DNA of 64,000 nt. Source: Couchioplanes caeruleus (lineage in GTDB: Bacteria > Actinomycetota > Actinomycetes > Mycobacteriales > Micromonosporaceae). The position numbers were made by a program, and so were the translations under genes. Location: NCBI RefSeq assembly GCF_023499255.1, contig NZ_CP092183.1, positions 3,344,501 through 3,408,500 on the forward strand, given 5' to 3'. Shown here piece by piece: positions 27,678 through 38,600 of this stretch. A model generated the notes under the pieces. The model was not told the DNA's origin and did not search any database. It saw only the letters and a program-made list of their open reading frames with translations. The first letter of the stretch is position 1. The number at the start of each line of letters is the position of its first letter.

Positions 27678-28606
27678 AGAGGCTTTCTCCATTGCTCGCG
27701 ACCGTGCTGGTCGCATTTCTCGCCGTCGCCGGCTGCCAGGGTCAGGGGGCGGCCGCGCCCGGGACACCGTCCGCCCAGCCACCTGCGGGCGGTTACAGCA
27801 AGGTGCTGGTCATCGCGGAAGAGAATCACGAGTACGACCGCATCATCGGCGCGCCGGATGCGCCCTACCTGAACGAGCTGGCACACACCTATGGCACCGC
27901 CGGCCACTTCGACGCGGGATACCCGGAGCAGTGCCCGTCGCTGGCCGCGTACATCCTCATGACCAGCGGAAGCACGGCCGGCATCTGCGATGACCAGGCC
28001 CCTGAAGCGCACCCGCTGCCCAGCGACAACATCTTTCACCAGGTCGCCGCCAGCGGACGGGAATGGCGTGACTATGCCGAATCGGCTCCGGGTCCTTGCA
28101 CGCTGGAGAATGGTGCCGACGGGCGCTACCTCGTACGCCACGTACCGGCCACGTACTACCTCGACGAGCGCGGCGACTGCGGCCGCTGGGCCGTACCCAT
28201 GGGCGAGCCGCAGGCCGGCGCCCTGCACGACGACATCCGCGCCGGCCGGCTGCCGTCGTTCGCGTTCGTCAGCCCGGACGCCTGCCACGACATGCACGGT
28301 GCGAACCCTTGCCCGAGCGACCGGGTCGGCAACGGCGACCGCTGGCTCCGGCAATGGCTCCCGTCGATCCTGGCCGGGCCCGACTACCGGGCGGATCGCC
28401 TGATCGTCATCGTCACCTGGGACGAGGGCACGAGCGCAGACAACCACATCCCGACCCTGGTCATCTCACCCACGACCAACAACGTGGCGACCGCGGACGC
28501 TTTCACGCATTGCTCGACATTGCGCACGACCGAGGACGTGCTCGGCGTGCCGCTGCTCGGCTGCGCCCGGCAGGCACCGTCGATGGTTGCCGCCTTCCAC
28601 CTGTAG
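27674..28606 (+). CDS. Lipoprotein phosphoesterase (PF04185 type), paralogue of the upstream secreted enzyme
   Basis: 310 residues with lipobox LAVAGC, so it is tethered outside the membrane. The core shows VLVIAEENHEYDRIIG, FVSPDACHDMHG and VTWDEGTSADNHIPT, equivalent to the motifs of the secreted enzyme encoded about 4 kb upstream. Extra cysteines suggest disulfides. Translational coupling to the PAP2 phosphatase suggests joint action on phospholipid or lipid-carrier phosphates. No BlaI-type operator precedes this pair, so it is probably controlled differently from its paralogue. Confidence 0.85.
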   Translation: MKRLSPLLATVLVAFLAVAGCQGQGAAAPGTPSAQPPAGGYSKVLVIAEENHEYDRIIGAPDAPYLNELAHTYGTAGHFDAGYPEQCPSLAAYILMTSGSTAGICDDQAPEAHPLPSDNIFHQVAASGREWRDYAESAPGPCTLENGADGRYLVRHVPATYYLDERGDCGRWAVPMGEPQAGALHDDIRAGRLPSFAFVSPDACHDMHGANPCPSDRVGNGDRWLRQWLPSILAGPDYRADRLIVIVTWDEGTSADNHIPTLVISPTTNNVATADAFTHCSTLRTTEDVLGVPLLGCARQAPSMVAAFHL

Positions 28607-28652
28607 CGGGTTTCCCGCCGTGCTCAGGACGAAAATCCGAGGAGAAAAATCA

Positions 28653-29915
28653 ATGGCGGTTTCCGCCCACGCGGTTGCGCGTACCTGGCTGACCAAGGTC
28701 CCGGCCATCACGGCGACATTCTGGGTCATCAAAGTGTTGTCCACCACGATCGGAGAGACATTCGCCGACTTCCTGTCCGTGAATGTCGGGCTGGGCTCGA
28801 TCGTCACCGACGCGTTGATGCTGGCCGTCCTCGTGGTCGCACTCGCCGTGCAATTGCGCACCACGAAGTACACGCCTTGGATCTACTGGCTGTGCGTCGT
28901 ACTGGTGAGCATCGTCGGTACCCAGATCACCGACCTGTTCACCGATGACCTGGGCGTCAGCCTGTACGTCAGCACCGCCCTGTTCGCGGTCGTCCTCGCC
29001 GTCGTCTTCGCCGTCTGGTACCGCCAGGAAGGCACTCTCGCGATCACGTCCGTCGACACACCGCGACGCGAAGCCTTCTACTGGGCCGCCATCCTCACCA
29101 CGTTCGCGCTCGGCACCGCAGCCGGTGACCTGGCCACCGAGGCGCTCAGCCTGGGCTTCCGCAACGGTGTGCTGATCTTCGGCGGACTGCTCCTGCTCAC
29201 CTGGCTCGCCCGCCGGGCAGGCGCCGGCCTGGTACTCACGTTCTGGATCGCGTACGTTCTCACCCGCCCGCTCGGTGCGTCCCTGGGCGACCTGCTGACC
29301 CAGGCGAAGGATTTCGGCGGCCTGGATCTGGGCGCCAGCGTGACCAGCATCCTGTTCTTCGCCGTCATCGTGATCCTGGTCGCCCGCGAGCAGGTCCTGG
29401 CCAACCGGCACGGTGTCGCCCTCAAGGGTGACGGACCACTCGGGGGACGCCGGCCCGACTACGCGTGGGCGGCTGCCGGCGTCGCAGCGGTCCTGGTGCT
29501 GGGCACGGGGCTGAGCCACTTCCACGCGGCGTCCAGCGCCGTCGACGGCGGTGCCGCAACCGCCGCCATGGCCGGCGCAGGCGCCGGCCCGCAGGCCGCA
29601 TCTGCCGGGCGGCAGGTGCATCCGACCACGGCTCTGGGCGACGTGAGTCGCTTCGCCGCCATCGTCGGGCAGGTCCGGGCCGAGGTCTCCAGGAACGACC
29701 TGGCGAGTGCCAAGGTACGCGTCAAGGACCTCGAGGTGGCGTGGGACGACGCGGAGGCCGGGCTGAAGCCGCGCGACCCGGGCAAGTGGCACCAGCTCGA
29801 CGACGAGATCGACGCCGTCCTCTCCGCCTTGCGCGCCGGCGACCCGCACCAGTCCGACTGTGCCGCCACGCTGGCATCCCTGGCAGACGCCCTCGACACG
29901 TTCGACGGAGTGTGA
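28653..29915 (+). CDS. COG4705/DUF347-type polytopic membrane protein with a C-terminal extracytoplasmic domain
   Basis: 420 residues. The first ~260 residues consist of repeated two-helix units, each with an acidic 'T..GE/GD..AD' motif (STTIGETFADFLS, GTAAGDLATEAL, RPLGASLGDLL), as in COG4705 membrane proteins. A further helix near residue 275 leads into an Ala/Gly linker and a ~100-residue helical domain (DVSRFAAIVGQVRAEVSRND to the end) that is probably outside the membrane. RBS GAGGAG. It follows the phosphoesterase gene by about 46 bases. A metal or efflux role has been proposed for the family; nothing here decides it. Confidence 0.75.
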   Translation: MAVSAHAVARTWLTKVPAITATFWVIKVLSTTIGETFADFLSVNVGLGSIVTDALMLAVLVVALAVQLRTTKYTPWIYWLCVVLVSIVGTQITDLFTDDLGVSLYVSTALFAVVLAVVFAVWYRQEGTLAITSVDTPRREAFYWAAILTTFALGTAAGDLATEALSLGFRNGVLIFGGLLLLTWLARRAGAGLVLTFWIAYVLTRPLGASLGDLLTQAKDFGGLDLGASVTSILFFAVIVILVAREQVLANRHGVALKGDGPLGGRRPDYAWAAAGVAAVLVLGTGLSHFHAASSAVDGGAATAAMAGAGAGPQAASAGRQVHPTTALGDVSRFAAIVGQVRAEVSRNDLASAKVRVKDLEVAWDDAEAGLKPRDPGKWHQLDDEIDAVLSALRAGDPHQSDCAATLASLADALDTFDGV

Positions 29916-29998
29916 CACCTGATCGACCACCCGGTGCGCCGCCGAATCAGGTGGACGGAGCGTGGCCGTCGGCTGTGGACGGCCTGATCAACTTTTAA

Positions 29999-30027
29999 TT
30001 GCTAACCGTGAATGTCTTCCCTACGCT
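29999..30027 (+). promoter_or_regulatory. Putative housekeeping-type promoter of the DNRLRE/RHS operon
   Basis: TTGCTA (29999-30004) and TACGCT (30022-30027) are separated by exactly 17 bases, a good match to an actinobacterial sigma-70-like promoter. The downstream gene starts at 30059, giving a short leader with a GGGGG site before the ATG. The surrounding TTTTAATT is unusually AT-rich for this DNA. Confidence 0.55.
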
Positions 30028-30058
30028 GACGCCATCGCACGATCACGGGGGAAACATC

Positions 30059-33000
30059 ATGGTGCGTTCCAGTGTGCTCAGTCGTGTCCGCACGACGTAC
30101 ACCGCAGTCCTTCTTCTCGGTATCTCGGCCGCGGTGTTCGCGCCGGGCGCACCGGCCGGCGCCGAACCAGCGGCACCACCGTCGGAGTCCGCCGCGGCCT
30201 CTGACGCCGCGCGGAAGGGCGCCCACCGCGTCGAGGTGGTCGGGGAGCGCACCGAGACCGCCACGCTGTGGGCCAACCCGAACGGCTCCTTCACCCTCGA
30301 GTCGAGCCTGCAGCCGATCCGGGTCAAGCGGGGCGGCACGTGGGTGGCCACCGACGCGACGCTGCAGCGCAACGCCGACGGGTCGTTGTCGCCCAGGGCC
30401 GCGGTCGCGCCGATGCGGTTCTCCGGTGGCGGTGACCGGGCCTTCGCGTCGATGGGTGCCGACGACAAGCAGATCCGGCTGGGCTGGGGCCAGAAGCTGC
30501 CCACTCCGGAGGTGCACGGGTCCGCCGCGGTCTACCGCGAGGTGCTGCCCGGCGTCGACCTGCGGGTCGAGGCGGGCGTCGACGGCTTCACCCACATGCT
30601 GGTCGTCAAGAACCGGCGGGCGGCCGCGAACCCCGCGCTGGAGCGGGTCCGGATGGGGTTGTCGTCCAGCGGGCTGCGCACGCGGAAGGCGGCCAAGGGG
30701 CCGGGTGTGATCGCCGCGGTCGACGGCCGGGGCGACGTACGGATGCAGGGCACCGCCACGATGTGGGACTCGCGCACCCTTGACGGGAAGCGCGGGGAGA
30801 TCGAGCCGCGGCAGGCGCCGGTCGAGGTGGAGCTCGGCTCCGGGGCGATGACCATCGTGCCGGACCTGAAGCTGTTGCGCGGCAGGGACACCAAGTTCCC
30901 CGTGATGATCGACCCGGTCTGGCAGATCACCGGCGTCGGCCTGAACCACTGGTCCACGGTGGCCAGCAACGCCTCCAGCGCCTTCTACAACCAGGGCCTG
31001 CCGTCGAGCTCCAACTCGTACGCCGGTGAGATCAAGGTCGGCAAGTCGCCGGAGGACGGCGGCTTCCTGGTGCGGACGTTCTTCGAGTTCAACACCACCA
31101 AGGTGAGGAACAAGGACGTCAGCAAGGCCACCTTCAGCATCAAGCAGACCTGGTCGTCGAGCCACTGCGGGGACAGCACGGCCCGCGTCACGCAGCTGTG
31201 GGGCACGAACAACACCGACCAGAACACCACCTGGAACACGGGCTGGAACAAGGACCGGTCCGGCTGGCTGAGCGCGCAGGGCACGTCGAAGTCGCTGAAG
31301 TTCTTCAACAGCGGCAAATGCCCGGTGGGGCCGGCCGACTTCGACGCCACCGGCTTCGTGCAGAAGAAGGCGCGCGACGGGGCCTCGGTCGCGACGCTCG
31401 GGCTGCGTGCCAAGGACGAGTCGGACACGAAGTCGTGGAAGCGCTACGACAAGAACACCGCTCAGCTGTCCATCACGTACAACTCGTACCCGAACAAGCC
31501 CGACCAGATGGCGGTCGACGGCAAGACCTGCAACAACGGAGCCAAGCTCTGGGTACGCACGCGTACGCCGCTGCTGAAGGCCCGCGTCACCGATCCGGAC
31601 ACCGGGCAGCCGATGACCGGGCGCCTCTACTGGTCCCCGTCGAGCGCCGGCGTCAGCAACAGCCGGCTGGTGACCCGCTCCGACCTCGGCAACCCCGGCA
31701 TCGCCCAGGGCAACACCACGGCGAGCCTGGCCGACGGTGACTACTACCTCCAGGCGCGCTCGAACGACCAGATCGACAATTCGGTGTGGTCGGCGAAGTG
31801 CCCCTTCACCGTCGACGCCACCGCCCCGCCGAAACCGACCGGCGTCTCCGCGCCCATGTACAAGGACGCGAACCCGGCCGGCGGGCTCGGTCAGCCGGAC
31901 CTGTTCACGTTCAACCCGCCCGGCGTGCGGACCGACTTCGACCACTACTGCTACACCGTCGCGGACACCACCGACTCGACGTCGTGCAAGAAGGTGTCGC
32001 CGGACGCGAACGGCGTCGGGCAGGCCACGATCTACCCGGCCAAGCAGGGTGTCAACACGCTGCGGGTGTGGAGCGTCGACAAGGCCGGCAACCTCAGCAA
32101 GGGCACCGGTGGCACGGATCCCGACTTCTTCCAGTACGAGTTCGGCGTCGGGCCCGGTTCCCTTCCGGCCGCGCACTTCAAGCTCGACGAGGGCACCGGA
32201 AGCTCCACGGCCGACGCCTACACGGCGCACCCGGACACCGCGACGATCACCGGCGCCACCTGGGTAGCCGGCCGGGGCAGCGCGGGCAAGGCGCTCAGCT
32301 TCAACGGCACCAACCAGTTCGCCGCCACCGCCGGGCCGCTGACCGGCCGCAACGCCACGGACACCGGCAACACGCCCGTACGCACCGACCAGAGTCTGAC
32401 CGTCGGCGCCTGGGTCAAGCTCACCACGAAGACCACGAACCGGACGGTGGTCAGCCAGGACGGCAGCAAGTCCAGCGCCTTCAGCCTGGAGTACAACCTC
32501 TCCTGCGACTGCTGGCGGTTCTCGCTCAACCAGACCGACGTCGCCGCCCCGGCCGTGACCACCGCCGCCGGCCCGGCAGGCGCCGCCCTCAACGTGTGGA
32601 CCCATCTGCAGGGCGCCTACGACTCGGCGAACCGCACCCTGGCGCTCTACATCAACGGCAAGCTGATCAGATCGGTCGCCGTGCCGGTGGCCATGTGGAA
32701 CGCCGGGGGCGGGGTGGCGATCGGCCGCGCCAAGCTCAACGGCGCCAACACCGCCTTCTTCGCCGGCCAGATCGACGACGTGAAGGTCTGGAACCGGCTC
32801 ACCGCCGTGAGCGACGCCAAGGCCCAGTTCTACCCGGTCGCGCCGATCGTCACGACGGCCAGCCCGGACGTCACCGTCGGCACGGCGTTCACCCTGACGC
32901 TCAGCTCGGGCGGCGACACCAACGTCAAGAAGTTCAAGTACTACACCAGCATCGCGGACGTGCGGACCGTCAACGCCAACGCGAACGGCACCCCGGTCAC

Positions 33001-35650
33001 GGTCCAGGTCACGCTCACCGACAGCGATGTGGCGTACGTGGGCGCGTTCGCCTACTACGACGACGGCACCACGGCCGGCGCGCAGAGCGACGCCGGACGC
33101 TGGGACCTGCGGCCGCACCTGGCGACCGGCGTCAACGGCACGGTCGTCGACGAGGCCACGCTCAAGCCGGTCGCCGGGGCCACGGTCACCCTCCAACCCT
33201 CGGGCACGGTCGCGACCACCGACAGCGCGGGCAAGTACGCGTTCACCGGGCTGACGCCAGGCTCGTACCAGATCTCGGCGGTCCTGGGCACCAACCGCTG
33301 CGCGCTGTTCGCCGGCTCCGACCTGGAGCTGCCGGAAGGCACGACCGGGGTCGACCTCGCGCTGAAGCCGCAGGGTGACGCGTTCGGCTACACGTGCAGC
33401 GTCGCGGCCGCCGCGTTCATCCCCGGCACCACCGCGGTGCCGATGGAGGACTGGCAGAGCCCGGAGATCGAGCTGCCGTTCACCTTCAACTACTACGGCC
33501 GTGAGCTCACGGCGATCCGGGTCGACAAGGCCGGCGCCGCCCAGTTCAACCAGCCCAACGAGTACAACGGCGGTTCGCTCGCCGGGCCGAACTCGATCCC
33601 GGACCCGCACGACGTCAACGCCATCGTCGCGCCGCTGTGGGGCTACTTCGAGGCCGAGGACTACAACGACCTCATCCACACCGCCGTGGTCGGCGAGGCG
33701 CCCAACCGCAAGGTCGTCGTGGAGTGGCGCAACCTCTACCGCAGCCTCGACGACGCCCACACGAAGTTCTCGGTCGAGATGATCATCGGCGAGGACCAGT
33801 CCATCACCTTCAACTACCAGAACCTGCCCGCCGACAAGCTGGCCGCGTCCGAGGCCGTGGTGGGCATCGAGAGCCCCGGCGGTCGCAACGGCGTGCAGTT
33901 CCAGGACAACCAGCCGGTCGTGGCCAACGGGCAGGCGATCACCTTCCGCTACCCGGAGAACCCGCAGCCGCTCGGCTCGTGGTCGCTGTCCGGCAAGGTC
34001 ACGGACCGCAACGACGCCCCGTACGCGTTCAACGAGGTCCGCCTCGAGCCGATGGCCACCTCGTACTGGACGGGCCGCGACGGATCGTTCCAGTACACCG
34101 ATCTCGAGACCGGCGACTACCACCTGCGCAGCAACGGCGACAACGAATGGCGCTGCGGTGACATGGCGCTGGGTGACGTCTTCCTGGACACCGACGCCGT
34201 CGTGGACCTGCACCAGAACCGGCAGGTCGACGCGGCCGGTTACCGCTGCAAGGCCGCGCGGGACAGGCCGTTCACCCGGGCGACCACCGCGCTCGCGCTG
34301 ACCGGCGACAACGCGTACAAGAGCACCGCCCTGCCCTTCGCCTTCCCGTTCTACGGCACCAACTACTCGACCGCCTGGGTGGACACCAACGGCGTGCTGT
34401 ACTTCGCCGACCCGGGCGCGTCCAAGCCGGTGTCGTCCTCGCTGCCCGACCCGGCCGGCCCCAACAACCTGGTCGCACCGCTGTGGTCCGACCTGCTGGT
34501 CGACTCCTCGTCGAGCGTGCGGACCGCCACCATCGGCAAGGCGCCGAACCGGCAGTTCGTGGTCGAGTGGCGTGACGTGCAGCTCTCCTGGAACCCGGGC
34601 GACCGGTTCTCGTTCGAGGTCCTGCTCGGCGAGCACGGCGGGGTCTCGTTCAACTACACCGCCGCGCCGGACGTCTCCCTCGGCAGCTCGGACGCCACGA
34701 TCGGCATCGAGAACCAGGGCGGGACGGCCGGTTACCAGTACTCGTACCAGGACACCGACGTCCGGTCGGGCGACTCGGTCTTCTTCCACCCGCCGGGCGA
34801 CGAGGGCTGGACGCTGTCCGGCACCGTGCGCAAGCCGGACGGCACGCCCTCGGCGGGCACGACCGTCAAGCTCGGCACGAAGGTGGGCGGACCGTCGACG
34901 GTCACGCAGGCCGACGGCCGGTACTCGTTCACCGCTCTGGAGAGCGACGACTACGACATCTACGTCAGCGAGGAGTCCCGCTGCGGCGACATCGCCTCGG
35001 CGCTCAACGTGCACGTCGAGTGGTCCGACACCCGTGACTTCACCGTCGCGCGGAAGAAGGACGGCTACGGCTACGCCTGCACGGTGCAGAAGGACACCCC
35101 GTTCGTGCGCGGCACCCAGCAGATCACCATGACCGACGACTACTTCCAGAAGCTGGACCTGCCGTTCGCGTTCAACCTGTACGGCACCAGCCGCACGTCG
35201 GTCTGGTACGACCCGTACGGCACGGTCTACGGCGTCCTGCCCTCGCTGCGGGATCCCGACGACCCCGACTACTGGTGGTTCCACAAGTCGGCGACGATCC
35301 CGACCGCGGACCAGATGAACACGCTCATCGTGCCGTTCGGCCGCGACTTCTGGCTCGACGGTGACGCGTCGATGTGGACCAGCGTGCTGGGCGAACCCGG
35401 TCAGCGGCAGTTCGTGATCGAGTGGCGCAACGTGCGCTTCACGCCCACCGGCCCGCAGCTGTCCGTCGAGGTGATCCTCAACGAGGACGGCTCGATGCTG
35501 TTCAACTACGACAACATCACCGCGGCCCTCGTCAACAACGGCGGCGGCGCGGCCGGCGTCGAGAACCCGGACGGGACCGACGGTCTCTCGATCTCCCAGT
35601 ACGACGACACCCTGCGCGACCACGAGGCCATCCTCATCCGCCGCTCCTGA
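30059..35650 (+). CDS. Very large secreted DNRLRE/LamG protein with three NIDO-like repeats
   Basis: 1863 residues with a signal peptide (TAVLLLGISAAVFAPGAPAG). Domains in order: an N-terminal region typical of actinobacterial DNRLRE proteins (about 40-290), a DNRLRE beta domain (295-475), Fn3-like material, a LamG/concanavalin-like domain (about 706-924), then three rounds of a small carboxypeptidase-regulatory-like beta domain followed by a NIDO-like module. The modules start near residues 1107, 1394 and 1669, each with a GYxC motif and LPFxFxxYG. It is exported and probably binds surfaces or glycans. It sits 29 bases upstream of an RHS gene; such pairs are common in actinobacteria and the two products are likely to work together at the cell surface. 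Confidence 0.85.
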   Translation: MVRSSVLSRVRTTYTAVLLLGISAAVFAPGAPAGAEPAAPPSESAAASDAARKGAHRVEVVGERTETATLWANPNGSFTLESSLQPIRVKRGGTWVATDATLQRNADGSLSPRAAVAPMRFSGGGDRAFASMGADDKQIRLGWGQKLPTPEVHGSAAVYREVLPGVDLRVEAGVDGFTHMLVVKNRRAAANPALERVRMGLSSSGLRTRKAAKGPGVIAAVDGRGDVRMQGTATMWDSRTLDGKRGEIEPRQAPVEVELGSGAMTIVPDLKLLRGRDTKFPVMIDPVWQITGVGLNHWSTVASNASSAFYNQGLPSSSNSYAGEIKVGKSPEDGGFLVRTFFEFNTTKVRNKDVSKATFSIKQTWSSSHCGDSTARVTQLWGTNNTDQNTTWNTGWNKDRSGWLSAQGTSKSLKFFNSGKCPVGPADFDATGFVQKKARDGASVATLGLRAKDESDTKSWKRYDKNTAQLSITYNSYPNKPDQMAVDGKTCNNGAKLWVRTRTPLLKARVTDPDTGQPMTGRLYWSPSSAGVSNSRLVTRSDLGNPGIAQGNTTASLADGDYYLQARSNDQIDNSVWSAKCPFTVDATAPPKPTGVSAPMYKDANPAGGLGQPDLFTFNPPGVRTDFDHYCYTVADTTDSTSCKKVSPDANGVGQATIYPAKQGVNTLRVWSVDKAGNLSKGTGGTDPDFFQYEFGVGPGSLPAAHFKLDEGTGSSTADAYTAHPDTATITGATWVAGRGSAGKALSFNGTNQFAATAGPLTGRNATDTGNTPVRTDQSLTVGAWVKLTTKTTNRTVVSQDGSKSSAFSLEYNLSCDCWRFSLNQTDVAAPAVTTAAGPAGAALNVWTHLQGAYDSANRTLALYINGKLIRSVAVPVAMWNAGGGVAIGRAKLNGANTAFFAGQIDDVKVWNRLTAVSDAKAQFYPVAPIVTTASPDVTVGTAFTLTLSSGGDTNVKKFKYYTSIADVRTVNANANGTPVTVQVTLTDSDVAYVGAFAYYDDGTTAGAQSDAGRWDLRPHLATGVNGTVVDEATLKPVAGATVTLQPSGTVATTDSAGKYAFTGLTPGSYQISAVLGTNRCALFAGSDLELPEGTTGVDLALKPQGDAFGYTCSVAAAAFIPGTTAVPMEDWQSPEIELPFTFNYYGRELTAIRVDKAGAAQFNQPNEYNGGSLAGPNSIPDPHDVNAIVAPLWGYFEAEDYNDLIHTAVVGEAPNRKVVVEWRNLYRSLDDAHTKFSVEMIIGEDQSITFNYQNLPADKLAASEAVVGIESPGGRNGVQFQDNQPVVANGQAITFRYPENPQPLGSWSLSGKVTDRNDAPYAFNEVRLEPMATSYWTGRDGSFQYTDLETGDYHLRSNGDNEWRCGDMALGDVFLDTDAVVDLHQNRQVDAAGYRCKAARDRPFTRATTALALTGDNAYKSTALPFAFPFYGTNYSTAWVDTNGVLYFADPGASKPVSSSLPDPAGPNNLVAPLWSDLLVDSSSSVRTATIGKAPNRQFVVEWRDVQLSWNPGDRFSFEVLLGEHGGVSFNYTAAPDVSLGSSDATIGIENQGGTAGYQYSYQDTDVRSGDSVFFHPPGDEGWTLSGTVRKPDGTPSAGTTVKLGTKVGGPSTVTQADGRYSFTALESDDYDIYVSEESRCGDIASALNVHVEWSDTRDFTVARKKDGYGYACTVQKDTPFVRGTQQITMTDDYFQKLDLPFAFNLYGTSRTSVWYDPYGTVYGVLPSLRDPDDPDYWWFHKSATIPTADQMNTLIVPFGRDFWLDGDASMWTSVLGEPGQRQFVIEWRNVRFTPTGPQLSVEVILNEDGSMLFNYDNITAALVNNGGGAAGVENPDGTDGLSISQYDDTLRDHEAILIRRS

Positions 35651-35679
35651 CCCACTTTCACGAACCGGGAGACCCCCTC

Positions 35680-38600
35680 ATGAGGATGGCCCCTGCCCGC
35701 AGAACGCTCGTCTGCATCATGGTCGCGTCCGTGACGCTCGTTCTCGGCGTCCGCGCACCGGCCTACGCCGACCCCGGCTACGACCACCCGGCGCCGCAGG
35801 ACGCGAAGCCGGTGCCGATGACGAAGGTGCCGGCCCGCGCCGCCGTCATGCCGAACACGAAGATGCTGACCGGCGCGGTGCCGGCAGCGGCCTGGCCGAC
35901 CGGCGCCGCCGAGGTCGCCGCGACCGGCACGCCCGCCAAGGCCGGCGCCCTGCCGGTCAAGGTCGCGTCGACCGCGTCGACCACCCTGCGCGTGGAGTTC
36001 CTCGACCGGGCCGCCAGCGACAGGGCCGGGGTGCCGGGGGTGCTGATGCGCGTCGGCGCCTCCCCGGGCGCCACGACGCGGGCCGCCGCCGCGGCCGGGA
36101 CCCGGGTGCCGCTGAGCATCGACTACCGCGGGTTCCGCAACCTGTACGGCGGTGACTGGGCGTCGCGGCTGCGGGCGGTCGCACTGCCGGAGTGCGCGCT
36201 GACCACACCGTCGGCGGCAGCGTGTGCGGGGAAGCCGCTTGCCGGCTCCAACGACTACCGGGCCGGCGTGCTCACCACGACCGCCTCCCTGGCGGCTTCC
36301 GGCACTTCGCTCGTCGCGCTGGTCGGCGGCGAGTCCGGACCGGCCGGTGACTTCGGCGCCACCGACGTCGCGCCGTCCTCCACCTGGCAGGCCGGCGGCA
36401 GCACCGGAGACTTCACCTGGAGCTATCCGCTGCGGATGCCGCCCGCGCTGGGCGGCCAGGCGCCCAAGGTGAGCTTCAACTACTCGTCGCAGTCCATCGA
36501 CGGGCGCACGTCGGCCACCAACAACCAGCCGTCCTGGCTGGGTGAGGGCTTCGAGTACTCGCCGGGTTACGTCGAGCGCAAGTACAAGAGCTGCCTCGAC
36601 GACATGGGCGGCAACGCCAACAACAGCAAGAAGACCGGTGACTTCTGCCAGTCGGACGGCTCGAGCGTGGTGCTCTCGCTGGGCGGGTCGACGAACGAGC
36701 TCATCTACAACGCGACCGACAAGTACTGGCACCCGAAGAAGGACGACGGCACGAAGGTCGAGCTGGCGACCGACACCAGCTTCGCCAACGGTGACGGCGA
36801 CGGCGAGTACTGGAAGGCCACCACGTCGGACGGTGTGCAGTACTGGTTCGGGCGCAACCGGCTGCCCGGCTGGAGCGCGAACAAGGCCGAGACCAAGTCC
36901 GTCTGGACCGTACCGGTGGCCGGCAACAACCCGGACGAGACCTGCCACAAGGACGCCTTCGTCGACTCCTTCTGCGACGAGGGCTGGCGCTGGAACCTCG
37001 ACTACGTCGTGGATCCGCACCAGAACACGCTTTCGTACTGGTACGCGCCGGAGGACAACTGGTACGGCCGCAACAACGACGCGACCAAGCGCTCGAAGTA
37101 CACCCGCGGCGGCGTGCTGAGCCGGATCGACTACGGCACCCGTACCACCGACCTCTTCGGCACGGCCCCGATGCAGGTCCTCTTCGAGCCGGGCGACCGC
37201 TGCTCCAAGACGACCGACTGCGACATCGACAACAAGGACAACTGGAAGAACTGGCTGGACACCCCGCTCGACAAGCGGTGCAAGGAGAACACCGACTGCA
37301 AGGACAACTTCTCGCCGACGTTCTGGTCGACCAAGCGGCTGGCGAAGGTGAGCACGCAGGTCTGGGGCGGCTCGGACTACCGCAAGGTCGACTCGTGGAC
37401 GCTGCGGGCGTCGTGGACCGAGCCGCTGGACGGCAACCACGCCGGCCTCTGGCTCGCCGGCATCACCCACACCGGCCACGTCGGCGGCACGATCACGCTG
37501 CCGGAGACCGTGCTGACCGGCACGAAGATGAACAACCGGGTGGACTCCGACTCCGACGACATCTACGCGTACGCATGGCCTCGCCTGACCGCGATCCGCA
37601 GTGAGAGCGGGGGCCAGACGTCGGTCTTCTACACCGACCCGCAGTGCGTCGCGGACACGCTCGAGCCGGACAAGGACCATCTCGACACCAACCAGCTGCT
37701 CTGCTACCCGGTCAAGTGGACCCCGGACGGGTTCGAGAACCCGATCACGGACTACTTCCACAAGTACGTGCTGCGCGCCGTCACCGAGACCGACCTGACC
37801 GGTGGCTCGCCCCCGGTGAAGAGCAGGTACGAGTACCTCGGCAAGCCGGCCTGGCACTACGACGAGTACAACGGCCTGGTCAAGAAGTCCCGGCTGACCT
37901 GGGGCCAGTGGCGCGGTTACGAGGGCGTACGGGTCCTGCACGGCGAGGCGGGGGAGCAGACTCGCACCGAGACGTCCTACTTCCGCGGCATGGACGGCGA
38001 CAAGACCACGGGCGGCCGCCGGGACATCAGCCTGCCGGCGATCGACACGTCGCCGACCGCGGCGGACTCGGACGCCTTCGCGGGCATGGTGCGTGAGGAG
38101 CGCACGTACGACAACGACAAGGTCATCTCGGCGAGCGTCTCCACGCCGTGGCAGTCGGCGGCCACCGCGACCCGGACCGTCGACAACGTCGCCACCGAGG
38201 CGCGTTTCGTCAACGTCGCGGCGACCCGCAGCCGTACCCTGCGCCCGGCGGACGACTCGTGGCGCCGCACCACCAAGACCATGAAGTACGACGACCGCGG
38301 CATGCTCGTGCAGACCGACGACGGCGGCGACGACGCGGTGGTCGGCAGCGACACCGTGCCCGGCGACGAGACGTGCGTCAAGACGACGTACGCCCGTAAC
38401 AGCACCCTCTGGATCATGGACCGGCCGTCGAAGGTCGAGACGTACGCGCGCCCCTGCGCGGTCGCGCCGAAGACCGCCGACGACGTCATCGGGATCACCC
38501 GCAACTTCTTCGACAACTCGCTGACCGCGGGCGCCGCGCCGGGCACCTACGGCGACGTGACCCGGGTGGAGTCGCTGGCCACCTGGAGCAGCCCCACGAG

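Noticed and set aside
30002..35623. 1873-codon open frame antisense to the DNRLRE gene
   Set aside because: Codon-bias shadow of a very GC-rich gene; no recognisable motif, extreme Arg/Val/Gly composition, no ribosome binding site.
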